Assembly (NCBI RefSeq): GCF_001704155.1
Contig: NZ_CP016294.1
Location: forward strand, 3,221,501 to 3,285,500
From: Stenotrophomonas rhizophila
Lineage (GTDB): Bacteria > Pseudomonadota > Gammaproteobacteria > Xanthomonadales > Xanthomonadaceae
Length of the DNA: 64,000 bases
Reading direction: 5' to 3'
The translations under genes were made by a program, and so were the position numbers. Of this stretch, positions 32,676-41,394 are shown in pieces; the first letter of the stretch is position 1; each line of letters starts with the position of its first letter. The notes under the pieces were generated by a model, which had not been told where the DNA came from, did not search any database, and was given only the letters and a program-made list of their open reading frames with translations.

Positions 32676-34712
32676 TCAGAACAGGGAAGTAGGAAAGGCA
32701 TCGGCAACCGCGGCGGGACTGGCAGTCCCGGTGTCGGCAGCAGTGGCAGGCCATTGTGGCGCAAAGAAGGTCTGCACATCGCCCAGCGAACGGGTGCGCC
32801 GGAACGGCGGCAGCGAATCCAGGAAGGTGCGGCCGTAGCTGCGGCTGACCAGGCGCGGGTCGCACAGCACCAGCACGCCCCGGTCGGTCTCGCTGCGGAT
32901 CAGCCGCCCCACGCCCTGCTTGAGCGCGATCACTGCCTGCGGCAGCTGCTCGTCGCGGAACGGGTTGCCGCCATCGCGGCGGATGGCATCCAGCCGTGCC
33001 TCGAACACCGGGTCATCGGGGGCGGCGAACGGCAGCTTGTCGATCACCACCACGCTCAACGCATCGCCCACCACGTCCACGCCCTCGCGGAAGCTGGCCG
33101 AGCCCAGCAGCACGCCGTTGCCGGATTCGCGGAAGCGCTGCAGCAGCGTGGCGCGCGGCGCCTCACCCTGCACGAACAACGGCCACGGCGCGTCGCGCAG
33201 TGCTTCGGCGGCTTCGCGCAATGCGCGATGCGAGGCGAACAACAGGAATGCGCGCCCGCCCGATGCTTCCAGCACCGGGGTCAGCGCGCGGATCAGCGCG
33301 GTACCAAAGCCGCGCGCGGCCGGATCCGGCAGGTCGGTCGGCAGATAACACAGCGCCTGCCGGGCCCAGTCGAACGGACTGGGCTGCAGCAACGTGATCG
33401 GGTCGTCCAGGCCCAGCCGCTGGGCGATGTGCTCGAACCTGCCGTCCACCGTCAGCGTGGCCGAGGTGAATATCCACGCCGCCATCGAACGCTGGCGGTG
33501 CTCGCGCAGCGGCCCGGACACATCCATCGGCGTGCGCTGGCAGCGGAAGCCACGCGGGGTGAGCTCATACCAGAGCACCTCGGCCGGTGCTGGAACCTGC
33601 TCCGGGTCGGTATCGAAGTCCAGCAGCGGCGCATCATCGCCCAACCAGCGCGACAACCGCGACACCGCCTCCATCGCCCGCGCGTGACAGGCATCCAGGC
33701 CGGGGGAAGCCGCGCGCACGCCATCCAGTACGTCGCGCAGCGCCACCAGCGCACTCATCGCGGCATCGAAGCCATCGCGCACCTGCGGCACCGCCAGGGC
33801 GCGCCACTGGGTACCGCGCGCGGGCAGGCCGTCCATCGCCGTGCGCAGCTCGCGCAGGGTCTGCTCCAGCGCGCCGGCATGCGCGTGCAGCGCGGCCTGC
33901 GCACCGGCCACGCTGCGGCTCTCGGCCAGGCAGTCGCGCGCCAGCTCCTGCCACGGCCGCATGCCGAATCCTTCGCCGAAGAAATTGGCGGCCAGCTCCG
34001 GCAACTGATGCGCTTCGTCGATCACGAACGCCTGCGCGCCCGGCAGGATTTCGCCGAAGCCCTCCTGTTTGAGCGCCAGATCGGCCAGCAGCAGGTGGTG
34101 GTTGACCACCACCACGTCGGCCGCCTGTGCACGCTGGCGCGCCTGCACTACGAAGCAGTCATCCCAGAACGGGCACTCGGTACCCAGGCAGTTGTCCACC
34201 GCGGAGGTGACCATCGGGTACAGCGGCGAATCGTCGGGCAGCGCTTCCAGTTCGGCCATATCGCCGAATTTCGTCCGCCCCGACCAGGCCAGGATGCGCT
34301 GGAACTGCGCCACTTCCTGCGGCGAAGTGAAGCGCGGCTCGCCGCGCGCCTGCTGCAGCCGGTACCGGCACAGGTAATTGGACCGCCCTTTGAGCAGCGC
34401 GCTGCTGTGCCCCACTCCGAGCGCGGCACGCACGCGCGGCAGGTCGCGGTGGTACAGCTGGTCCTGCAGCGCGCGGGTACCGGTGGAAATGATGGTCTTC
34501 AGGCCCGACAGCAGCGCCGGCACCAGGTAGGCGAAGGTCTTGCCGGTGCCGGTGCCGGCCTCGGCCAGCAGCACCTCGCGCTGGTCGAAGGCTTCGGCGA
34601 TGGCCGTGGTCAGGCGCAGCTGCGCCGGACGGGCGACGAAGGCATTAAGTTGGCTGGCGAGCGTGCCGCCCTCGTTGAGGGCTTCACTGCTGGCGTGGGC
34701 AAGGCGGGACAT
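32676..34712 (-). CDS. ATP-dependent DNA helicase, DinG/YoaA family
   Basis: Superfamily 2 XPD-like iron-sulfur helicase of 678 residues. Walker A is AEAGTGTGKT near residue 50, and four cysteines between motifs I and II (NYLCRYR, then CLGTECPFWDDC) fit the 4Fe-4S cluster. The DEAH box is VIDEAHQLPEL near 230. The C-terminal half has SATL, LLGSASFREGVDVVGDAL and ALKQGVGRLIRSETDRG. Length and motifs favour YoaA over DinG (which is longer in E. coli). YoaA acts in repair at blocked forks. A REP hairpin ends 13 bases before the start codon. Confidence 0.9.
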   Translation of the reverse strand: MSRLAHASSEALNEGGTLASQLNAFVARPAQLRLTTAIAEAFDQREVLLAEAGTGTGKTFAYLVPALLSGLKTIISTGTRALQDQLYHRDLPRVRAALGVGHSSALLKGRSNYLCRYRLQQARGEPRFTSPQEVAQFQRILAWSGRTKFGDMAELEALPDDSPLYPMVTSAVDNCLGTECPFWDDCFVVQARQRAQAADVVVVNHHLLLADLALKQEGFGEILPGAQAFVIDEAHQLPELAANFFGEGFGMRPWQELARDCLAESRSVAGAQAALHAHAGALEQTLRELRTAMDGLPARGTQWRALAVPQVRDGFDAAMSALVALRDVLDGVRAASPGLDACHARAMEAVSRLSRWLGDDAPLLDFDTDPEQVPAPAEVLWYELTPRGFRCQRTPMDVSGPLREHRQRSMAAWIFTSATLTVDGRFEHIAQRLGLDDPITLLQPSPFDWARQALCYLPTDLPDPAARGFGTALIRALTPVLEASGGRAFLLFASHRALREAAEALRDAPWPLFVQGEAPRATLLQRFRESGNGVLLGSASFREGVDVVGDALSVVVIDKLPFAAPDDPVFEARLDAIRRDGGNPFRDEQLPQAVIALKQGVGRLIRSETDRGVLVLCDPRLVSRSYGRTFLDSLPPFRRTRSLGDVQTFFAPQWPATAADTGTASPAAVADAFPTSLF

Positions 34713-34721
34713 ACTGCCATT

Positions 34722-34744
34722 GTAGTGCCGGCCGCTGGCCGGCA
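34722..34744 (+). repeat. SMAG-type REP palindrome at the helicase ribosome-binding region
   Basis: GTAG at 34722-34725, then TGCCGGCC (34726-34733), GCT, GGCCGGCA (34737-34744). Same core as the unit at 10100. On the minus strand it lies just upstream of the helicase start codon at 34712. Confidence 0.8.
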
Positions 34745-34749
34745 CCGTT

Positions 34750-35280
34750 TCAATAGCGCTTGATGCCCGGCACCGTGCAGCCTTCCAGCTGGGCGTGCGC
34801 CGATGCCGCGTTTTCCTTCTCGCCGCGCGCCAGGCGCGCCTGTTCGATGGTCGCCCAGTGGCGGCGGCACAGCGGGCCGGTCTTCGAGCCCAGCTCCACC
34901 GCCTTGCGGGCCAGCGTTTCGGCGCGGGCCCAGTCGCCCTGCAGCAGCGCGATCTCCGCGCGTTCCTGCACGATCGACGGATCACCTTCGTTGATCAGCA
35001 GTGCCTGGTCCAGCGCTTCGGCCGCACCGGCCAGGTCGTTGGCCTGGCGCTTGGACTTGGCCACCACGCGCAGGTCCTCGATGCCGGCATCGCGCAGCGG
35101 CTGTACATCCAGCTCCTTGTCGTCCTTGCCGGCGCTGGCATCCACGGCCGCCATGCGCTGTGCCGGCGTGGTGGTGTCGACCGGCGGCTTCACCGGCGGC
35201 GCGGTGGACACGCAGGCGGCCAACGCCAGGCCGAGCGCGAGCACGGAAGCGGTACGGATCACGGTGCGGGAAGTCGTCAT
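34750..35280 (-). CDS. TPR lipoprotein next to PBP1b (LpoP-like candidate)
   Basis: 176 residues. Lipoprotein signal with lipobox LALAAC (Cys near residue 23), a threonine/proline-rich tether, then a helical region with two TPR-like units (NDLAGAAEALDQALLINEGD and GDWARAETLARKAVELG). It sits directly after mrcB on the same strand. An alternative ATG at 35307 overlaps the mrcB stop (ATGA) and would add nine residues; 35280 has an AAGG box nearby. In Pseudomonas the PBP1b activator LpoP is a TPR lipoprotein encoded beside PBP1b, so an activator role is a reasonable inference. Confidence 0.8.
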   Translation of the reverse strand: MTTSRTVIRTASVLALGLALAACVSTAPPVKPPVDTTTPAQRMAAVDASAGKDDKELDVQPLRDAGIEDLRVVAKSKRQANDLAGAAEALDQALLINEGDPSIVQERAEIALLQGDWARAETLARKAVELGSKTGPLCRRHWATIEQARLARGEKENAASAHAQLEGCTVPGIKRY

Positions 35281-35303
35281 GCGGAGCTGCCTTGCGTTGC
35301 GCT

Positions 35304-37742
35304 TCATCGAGCGGGGGGAGTGGCCGCGGGAGCGGCCTGCGCCGGCTCGGCGGCCGGTTCGGGCTTCTTGTCCAGGCCGAACCAGCTGCGCCAGCCACCG
35401 CCTTCGCCACCCTCGCCGCCTTCGCCTTCCGGCAATGCGGTGGGGGCCACGCAGGCAGTGTAGGCCGGCGCGTAGCCGACCACGAACGGGAAGCGGCGCG
35501 CGCCCGGGCAGGACTCGTCGGTGGCGGCGGTGCCGCCGGCTTCCACCGGCTGCCAGTCCAGCCCCTTGTTGCTGACCTTCAACGGCGCGCTCGGCAGGCG
35601 GCTGAAGATGCCCGACCAGACCCGCATGGCGCCGGTGGCGCCGAACAGGCCGGTCTGCTCGTTCTGGTCGTTGCCCATCCAGACCACCGCCAGGTGGTCG
35701 CCGGTGTAGCCGGCATACCAGCTGTCACGACCATCGTTGGAGGTACCGGTCTTGCCGGCCGCCTGCAGGCGCGACAGGCCATCGGCGTTGAGGCGCGCGG
35801 CGGTGCCGCTGGACACCACCTGCTGCAGGCCGATGCTGATCAGGTTGGCGGCGATGGAGTCGCCTTCCTGGGCCGGCGCCGGGGTCTTGTCATAGCGCTT
35901 GAGCAGCTTGCCCTGCGGATCGAGCACGCCGCGCACGGCGTGCAGCGGCTGGATCTCGCCACCGGACGCCAGGAACTGGTAAAGCTGCGCCATCGCATAG
36001 GGGCTCTGGTCGGTCGCGCCCAGGATCACCGACGGATTGCTCTCGGCCTTCAACCCGGCCAGCACGTGGATCAGCTGGGTGACCCGCTCCGGCCCCACCT
36101 GCATGCCCACCCGCACGGTGGCCTGGTTGTAGGAATTGGCCAGCGCGTCGACCAGGCGCACGGTACCGTGGCTGCGGTTGTCCGCATTGCCCGGGGTCCA
36201 GCGCTTGCCGCGGCTGAGCTGCACGGTCACCGGCGAATCATCGACGAAGGTGGCCAGCGAATACTTGTCCGGCTGGGCCAGCGCCAGCAGGTACACGAAC
36301 GGCTTGAGCAGTGAGCCGACCTGCCGCTGCGCTTCGATGGCGCGGTTGAAGCCCGGCTCGGACACATCGCGACTGCCGACCACGGCCAGCACGTCGCCGT
36401 TGTGCACGTCGGTCAGCACCAGGCCGGCCTGCAGTTCGGGGCGGCGCTTGTTTTCCAGCGACTTCAGCGTTTTGGTCACCGCACCTTCGGCATAGGCCTG
36501 GGCCGAGGGCGCCATGCCGGTCATCACGCTCAGGCCAGCGCCCTGCAGCACGGCTTCGGGGTAGTCATGGCCCAGCTGGCGGCGCACCAGGTCGACATAG
36601 GCCGGGAACCGGTTGGCGGCGATCAGGCCGGGGTTCTTCGGCACGCCCAGCGGCGCTTTCAGCGCACGCTGCAGCTCGGTGTCGTCGATCAGGCCGTTCT
36701 CGTGCAGCTTGCCGAGCACGAAGTTGCGCCGGTCCAGCGCGCGCTCGGGGTTGCGGCGCGGGTCGTAGTAGGACGGCCCCTTGACCAGCCCGATCAGCAG
36801 CGCGATGTGTTCGGTGTTGAGCGAGGACAGGTCACGACCGAACCAGAATTCGGCGCCGGAGGACATGCCGTGGATCGCCTGGCTGCCGCGCTGGCCCAGG
36901 TACACCTGGTTGAGGTAGGCCTCCAGGATGGTGCGCTTGTCGTAGCGCGCCTCCATGATCAGCGCGTACAGCACCTCGTTGAACTTGCGGGTGACGGTCT
37001 GTTCCTTGCCGATCCCGAGCAGGCCGCTGCGGGCCAGCTGCTGGGTCAGCGTGGAAGCGCCCTGGCGGCTCTGGCCGCCGGAGCGCACGGTCACCCAGAC
37101 CGCGCGCGCGATGCCGCTCAGGTCGATGCCATGGTGACGGTTGAAATCCTTGTCCTCCACCGCCTGCAGGCCGGTGACCAGCAGCTCGGGGGTGTCTTCG
37201 AGCCGGACCAGGCGGCGTTCTTCCTGCTTCTGGCCGTACAGGGTGGCAATACGCGCCGGGTCCAGCCGCGCGGCCTTGAGCGCCTTGCGGCTGTCTGCGT
37301 CGCGCAGCGAGGCGACCTGGCCACCGGACAGACTCAGCTCGATCCGGCGCGGCGCGACCTTGCCGTCGACGTCGTTGTAGCCGCGGCTGGACACCACGAA
37401 GCGGCCGCCGTCCTGGCTGAAGGTGGCCGGCGCCTTGCCGGTGCCGTCATCACGGTAGGCCGATGCCGCCAGCTCGGTCTTGAGCGTCTGCGCATCCATG
37501 GCCACGCCCGGCGCCAATGCCAGCGGCCGTGCGTAGACGCGGGTGGGAATCTGCCAGCGCAGTTCGCCGAAGCGCTGGGTGACCTGGGTGTTCAGGTACA
37601 CCGTATAGGGAATGAGGAAACCCAGCGCCAGCGCCACGGCGGCCATGCCCCAGGTGATCAGGCGACGGCGCCACAGCGGCCAGTGGCTGTCGGTGTCGTC
37701 CTCGAACGCGTCGTTGTCGTCGGAATCGTAGCGTGGGGGCAC
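35304..37742 (-). CDS. mrcB: Penicillin-binding protein 1B (bifunctional glycosyltransferase/transpeptidase)
   Basis: Class A PBP that polymerises and cross-links peptidoglycan. 812 residues. Acidic cytoplasmic tail, membrane anchor at about 28-50, a UB2H-like region, then the GT51 domain with EDKDFNRHHGID near 195 and RQGASTLTQQLAR. In the transpeptidase the S-x-x-K is GSLLKPF near 476, S-x-N is in ANSYNQAT, and K-T-G-T is in AAGKTGTSND near 663. The glycine/glutamate-rich C-terminal tail (EGEGGEGGEGG) is low complexity. A lipoprotein gene overlaps its end. Confidence 0.96.
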   Translation of the reverse strand: MPPRYDSDDNDAFEDDTDSHWPLWRRRLITWGMAAVALALGFLIPYTVYLNTQVTQRFGELRWQIPTRVYARPLALAPGVAMDAQTLKTELAASAYRDDGTGKAPATFSQDGGRFVVSSRGYNDVDGKVAPRRIELSLSGGQVASLRDADSRKALKAARLDPARIATLYGQKQEERRLVRLEDTPELLVTGLQAVEDKDFNRHHGIDLSGIARAVWVTVRSGGQSRQGASTLTQQLARSGLLGIGKEQTVTRKFNEVLYALIMEARYDKRTILEAYLNQVYLGQRGSQAIHGMSSGAEFWFGRDLSSLNTEHIALLIGLVKGPSYYDPRRNPERALDRRNFVLGKLHENGLIDDTELQRALKAPLGVPKNPGLIAANRFPAYVDLVRRQLGHDYPEAVLQGAGLSVMTGMAPSAQAYAEGAVTKTLKSLENKRRPELQAGLVLTDVHNGDVLAVVGSRDVSEPGFNRAIEAQRQVGSLLKPFVYLLALAQPDKYSLATFVDDSPVTVQLSRGKRWTPGNADNRSHGTVRLVDALANSYNQATVRVGMQVGPERVTQLIHVLAGLKAESNPSVILGATDQSPYAMAQLYQFLASGGEIQPLHAVRGVLDPQGKLLKRYDKTPAPAQEGDSIAANLISIGLQQVVSSGTAARLNADGLSRLQAAGKTGTSNDGRDSWYAGYTGDHLAVVWMGNDQNEQTGLFGATGAMRVWSGIFSRLPSAPLKVSNKGLDWQPVEAGGTAATDESCPGARRFPFVVGYAPAYTACVAPTALPEGEGGEGGEGGGWRSWFGLDKKPEPAAEPAQAAPAATPPAR

Positions 37743-37831
37743 GGGAATCGGGCAGAGTTGAATCTGCCGAGTCTAACGCAGGCACCGCAGCCGCAGCTGA
37801 CCGCCGCGTCCTCGTTTCACCCCAGTTCAAA

Positions 37832-38866
37832 TCAGGCCAGGCCGCGCAGCCGCCATCCCGCCCATGCTCCCGTGCAGGCGGCTGCTACACCCTGCCAGCC
37901 GCCGCCGGCCAGACAGACGTTTGCCAGGCGGGCCAGCAGACGGGGCGCGTCGTGACCGATCCAGGCCCAACCGACATCAGGCCTGCGGTAAAGCTGCACG
38001 CGCGACCATGCCATGCGCCAAGCGATCGCCGCCAGGCCCTGCACGCGCGGCGGCGCGATGTTCACATCGCGCTGGTCCAACACGGCCTGCAGGACCTGCA
38101 GGCGTTCGGCCGTGCGCTGCCGTGCCACCGCATCCAGCAGATCCAGCCCGCGCAGCCGTTGCAGGAACGAACGCCGGGACGCCCCGATCTGATTGCTGCC
38201 GTGCTGGCGATAATCGATGGTCGGCCGCGGCAGCAGGTCCAGGCCACCCTGCAGTGATGCAATCACCGCCAACCACTCATCGTGGCTCCAGCGCGCGGCG
38301 ATGGGCAGCCCTTGCGCCAGCAGCGAACGGCGCAGCGCACAGGTGGCACCGGTGACGAAGTTGCGCAGCAGAATCGCATCCAGAGCCTGGCCGGAGCGCT
38401 CCAGGTCGATCTCGGCCGGATGGACGCGGAGCACCTCCAGCAGGGTACCGCCCAGCGCGTTGCCATGGCCATCCACCAGCCGGGCGTCACTGTGCAGGAG
38501 CAGCAGCGCCGGGTCTGCGTGGAACCGGCGCACCGCCGCCTCCACCCGGTCGGGGTGCCAGACGTCGTCCTGGTCGCAGAGGAAGATGATGTCTGCCCGA
38601 CAGCGCTGCATGGCGTCGGAAAAATTCAGCACGTAGCCGAGGTTGCGCTGATGCTGGACAACGGTGACTCCGATTCCCATGGACCGCGCGCGCGTGGCGA
38701 ATGACGCCACGATGCTCAGCGTTGCATCGGAAGAGCCATCATCGCCAATCACCACTTCATCCACCGGCATGCTCTGGGCCAGCACGCTGTCCAGCTGCGC
38801 CTGCAGGTAACGCGCGCCGTTGTAGGTGCACAACGCCACACCGATGCGGGGGGGCACGATCGACAT
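37832..38866 (-). CDS. Family 2 glycosyltransferase
   Basis: 344 residues of the GT-A fold. GVALCTYNGARYLQAQLDSV (residues 8-27), VVIGDDGSSDATL (nucleotide binding), IIFLCDQDDVWHPDRV (the D-x-D metal site) and WSHDEWLAV (likely base region) are visible. Rhamnosyl- or galactosyl-type transferases of surface polysaccharides look like this; donor and acceptor are unknown. Its ATG shares a base with the stop of the upstream epimerase, so they are co-translated. Confidence 0.88.
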   Translation of the reverse strand: MSIVPPRIGVALCTYNGARYLQAQLDSVLAQSMPVDEVVIGDDGSSDATLSIVASFATRARSMGIGVTVVQHQRNLGYVLNFSDAMQRCRADIIFLCDQDDVWHPDRVEAAVRRFHADPALLLLHSDARLVDGHGNALGGTLLEVLRVHPAEIDLERSGQALDAILLRNFVTGATCALRRSLLAQGLPIAARWSHDEWLAVIASLQGGLDLLPRPTIDYRQHGSNQIGASRRSFLQRLRGLDLLDAVARQRTAERLQVLQAVLDQRDVNIAPPRVQGLAAIAWRMAWSRVQLYRRPDVGWAWIGHDAPRLLARLANVCLAGGGWQGVAAACTGAWAGWRLRGLA

Positions 38867-39750
38867 CAGCGTGCGCCACCGCCGAGCCGGGCCCGAGCCT
38901 GCTCCGGCGTCATCGGCGTCCACGTACTGGCGTCCGGCTGGAACGCCCTTGGGCGGACCCCCAGCAATGACACCAGCGCACGGTTGTCGGCGATCAGGTC
39001 CTGCTGCAGCCGGGATACCGGACCGCGCGCCCGCGGCAGCAAGGCGGCAAGCAGGCGCAACGCCGACAATGGAAGGTACAGGGGCAGCGCGCCGCCGCCC
39101 AGGCTGGCATGCACCCGGCGGAACATCTGCATGTAGTCCAGCCGCTCGCCACCGCCGATCTCCAGCACCTTGCCGTCCACCGCGTCGCTCTCCAGCGCAG
39201 CCAGCACGGCCTGGGCGATATCGTCGGCATGCACGGGTTGGCGCATGCCGTTGGCCATGGGGATCGGGAACAGGCGCAGGCGGCGCGCGCGCGCGACGAT
39301 CGGCGACAGGCTGCGGTCCACTCCCGCGCCGTAGATCAAGGTCGGCCGGAACAGGGTGTACGCCATGCCCAGCCGTGCCGCCTGCCGGGCCAGTTCGTCC
39401 TCGCCGTACTGAAGTCGGGCCACCACCTGCTGTTCGTCGCTCTGCGCCGAGCCCTGCTTGGTCACCACGCTCATTGAACTGGTGGCGATGATCCGCGGTG
39501 CGGGCGCCACCGCCTGCGCTGCCAGCCAGTCCGCCCAGGCGTCCATCGGACTGAAACTGACGATGGCACGCCAGCGCTCGTTCAGGTCTGCGGCCAGCAC
39601 GGTCTTCAGGTCACCGGTCCGCCATTGCACGCCCGCCTGCGGCGGTTGCGGCCGTCGGCTGATGGCCACCACCGGTACGCCGGTCAGTGCAAGGCGGGCA
39701 ATCAGGAAGCGGCCGATCTGACTGGTCGCCCCGGAGACAAGGACGGTCAT
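38866..39750 (-). CDS. NAD(P)-dependent epimerase/dehydratase family protein
   Basis: 294 residues of the extended short-chain dehydrogenase fold. The Rossmann start is VLVSGATSQIGRFLIARLAL (3-22). The S-Y-K catalytic set is not clear: ATSSMSVVTKQGS provides a serine, but the usual YxxxK is replaced around LQYGEDELARQA, so activity may differ from sugar epimerases. PVHADDIAQAVLAAL is typical of the C-terminal part. Pairs with the glycosyltransferase and probably modifies a surface glycan precursor. Confidence 0.82.
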   Translation of the reverse strand: MTVLVSGATSQIGRFLIARLALTGVPVVAISRRPQPPQAGVQWRTGDLKTVLAADLNERWRAIVSFSPMDAWADWLAAQAVAPAPRIIATSSMSVVTKQGSAQSDEQQVVARLQYGEDELARQAARLGMAYTLFRPTLIYGAGVDRSLSPIVARARRLRLFPIPMANGMRQPVHADDIAQAVLAALESDAVDGKVLEIGGGERLDYMQMFRRVHASLGGGALPLYLPLSALRLLAALLPRARGPVSRLQQDLIADNRALVSLLGVRPRAFQPDASTWTPMTPEQARARLGGGAR

Positions 39751-39802
39751 GCCGGCCCCAGGAATGAAGGACCAATACTATAGCCGAGCCCGTTGGCGGC
39801 TC

Positions 39803-41365
39803 TCAGCGCTGGGCGCCGATGTCCCGTAGCCGCGCCTGCAGTGACTGGAACTCGGCGGCGCTGGAGCCTGCGCCCCAGCGTGACGCCATCTGCAGCGCCA
39901 GCGTCGCGAATTCGACATCTCCCTGGCCCAGCCGTTCACTGCCGATCGCCAGCCAGCGCTGTGCCAGCCGCTGGCGTGCCGGGGTCAGCGCCGCATCGCC
40001 GGGCGACAGGGTCTGCCACGCTTCCAGGCAGGCGCTGGCGGCCTGTACCCGGTTGCCGCGCAGATGGTCCTCGAAACAGGCGCCCGTATCGGGGATCAGG
40101 CGTTGCGCGGCAGCGCGCACGCGCGGGTCCCGCGGTGCCATGGCCTGCGCTTCGCGCAATGCATCGTAAGCGCTTCGCCCAGGAGGTGAGAGGAAATCGC
40201 CGCGGGCCTGGGCTTCATCAAAGCGCCGCAGCAACGCAACCACCTCCTGTTTGCCTCGGGCATTCGGCGCAGGGGGCGAGGTCAGGGCGCGTTCGGCCTG
40301 GCGGGCTTGGGTGATGGCCTGGCGGGCGGCGTCCAGTTGGCGTCCATTGGCTCCCAACGCCTCTGCCGACGCCAGCGCCTGCCCTGCCAGATCAAAGCGG
40401 AAGTCCGCCGCCAAGCGGGCGGCCGAGGCCAGCAGCGCCTCGATCGCTCGCTGCTGTCCCTGCTGCGCTGCGGTATCGTCCGGCCGCGTCGCCAGCACAC
40501 TCTGGAACGCCTCGCCTGCCGCCTGCCAGCGCTGCCTGCGCAGCAACCGCTGTGCTTCGTTCAAGCGGGCTTCAAGCGCAGCGTTCAGCGCCGCTTCGCT
40601 GGCCGGAAGATCGACATGACCGGGGTCGAAGCCGCGCGCTCTGCGCACCTGTTCCGCCGCTGCGGCCACATCTCCCCGCGCCGCCGCGTCGCGTGCCTGC
40701 TGCAGCAGGTCTGAAAGCGCATCCTCGCGCCCTTCCAGTGCGCGCAGGTGGTTGGGCGCGCGCGCCAGTACCATCTGGAACAGCGGCAGGGCGCTGTCAT
40801 CGGTGCCATCCAGGCGTTGCGCCTGCAACGCCGCTTCTGCCCGGCCCAACAGCGCGCCGATACCGGCCCCCTCCTGCTGGTGGTCGCGCAGCCGGCGCGC
40901 CACGGCATCGGCATCGCGCTGCGGCACCTGCAGTTCGCGGGCCAGGGCCAGCGCGCGTTGCGCGGTTGCCGCATCGCCGGCATCGAGGGCGGCAGCGGCC
41001 TGCGCCAGCGCGGCCTGGCCCGTACGCGCCAGGCCGGCGCGGGCCTGCGGACGATCGCTGTCCAGCGCCAGCGCCGCCTGGTACCACTCGCGCGCGCCGC
41101 TGCCATCGGCTGCGCTCAGGCGGCCCGCGGCCAGCGCACGGTCGCCCCTGTCCAGCAGCTGCTCCACCTGCGGCTCATTCCAGAACCAGTTGGCCAAGGG
41201 GCGCCCGAACGCGACCAGCAGTACGAACACCACCACCGCCACCAGCAGCGCCCAGCGCCAGATGCGCCGCGACTGCCAGGCCTGCACCCACCACCAGCGG
41301 CCTTCGCGGCGCACGCGGCGCAGGGCGGCATGCGCGGCGTCCTCATGGTCGGGATGGCGGCTCAT
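39803..41365 (-). CDS. Membrane-anchored TPR-like protein of unknown function
   Basis: 520 residues. Charged cytoplasmic N-terminus, one membrane helix at about 36-53 (WRWALLVAVVVFVLLVAF), then about 460 periplasmic residues of alanine-rich helix pairs that look like degenerate TPR units (GDRALAAGRLSAADGSGA, AAAALDAGDAATAQRALA, LLRRQRWQAAGEAFQSVL). No enzymatic motif. It lies 29 bases after relA on the same strand and ahead of the epimerase. I do not recognise a characterised family. Confidence 0.75.
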   Translation of the reverse strand: MSRHPDHEDAAHAALRRVRREGRWWWVQAWQSRRIWRWALLVAVVVFVLLVAFGRPLANWFWNEPQVEQLLDRGDRALAAGRLSAADGSGAREWYQAALALDSDRPQARAGLARTGQAALAQAAAALDAGDAATAQRALALARELQVPQRDADAVARRLRDHQQEGAGIGALLGRAEAALQAQRLDGTDDSALPLFQMVLARAPNHLRALEGREDALSDLLQQARDAAARGDVAAAAEQVRRARGFDPGHVDLPASEAALNAALEARLNEAQRLLRRQRWQAAGEAFQSVLATRPDDTAAQQGQQRAIEALLASAARLAADFRFDLAGQALASAEALGANGRQLDAARQAITQARQAERALTSPPAPNARGKQEVVALLRRFDEAQARGDFLSPPGRSAYDALREAQAMAPRDPRVRAAAQRLIPDTGACFEDHLRGNRVQAASACLEAWQTLSPGDAALTPARQRLAQRWLAIGSERLGQGDVEFATLALQMASRWGAGSSAAEFQSLQARLRDIGAQR

Positions 41366-41394
41366 TCCGTGAGCGTAGCGTGAGTCACGTGAGG

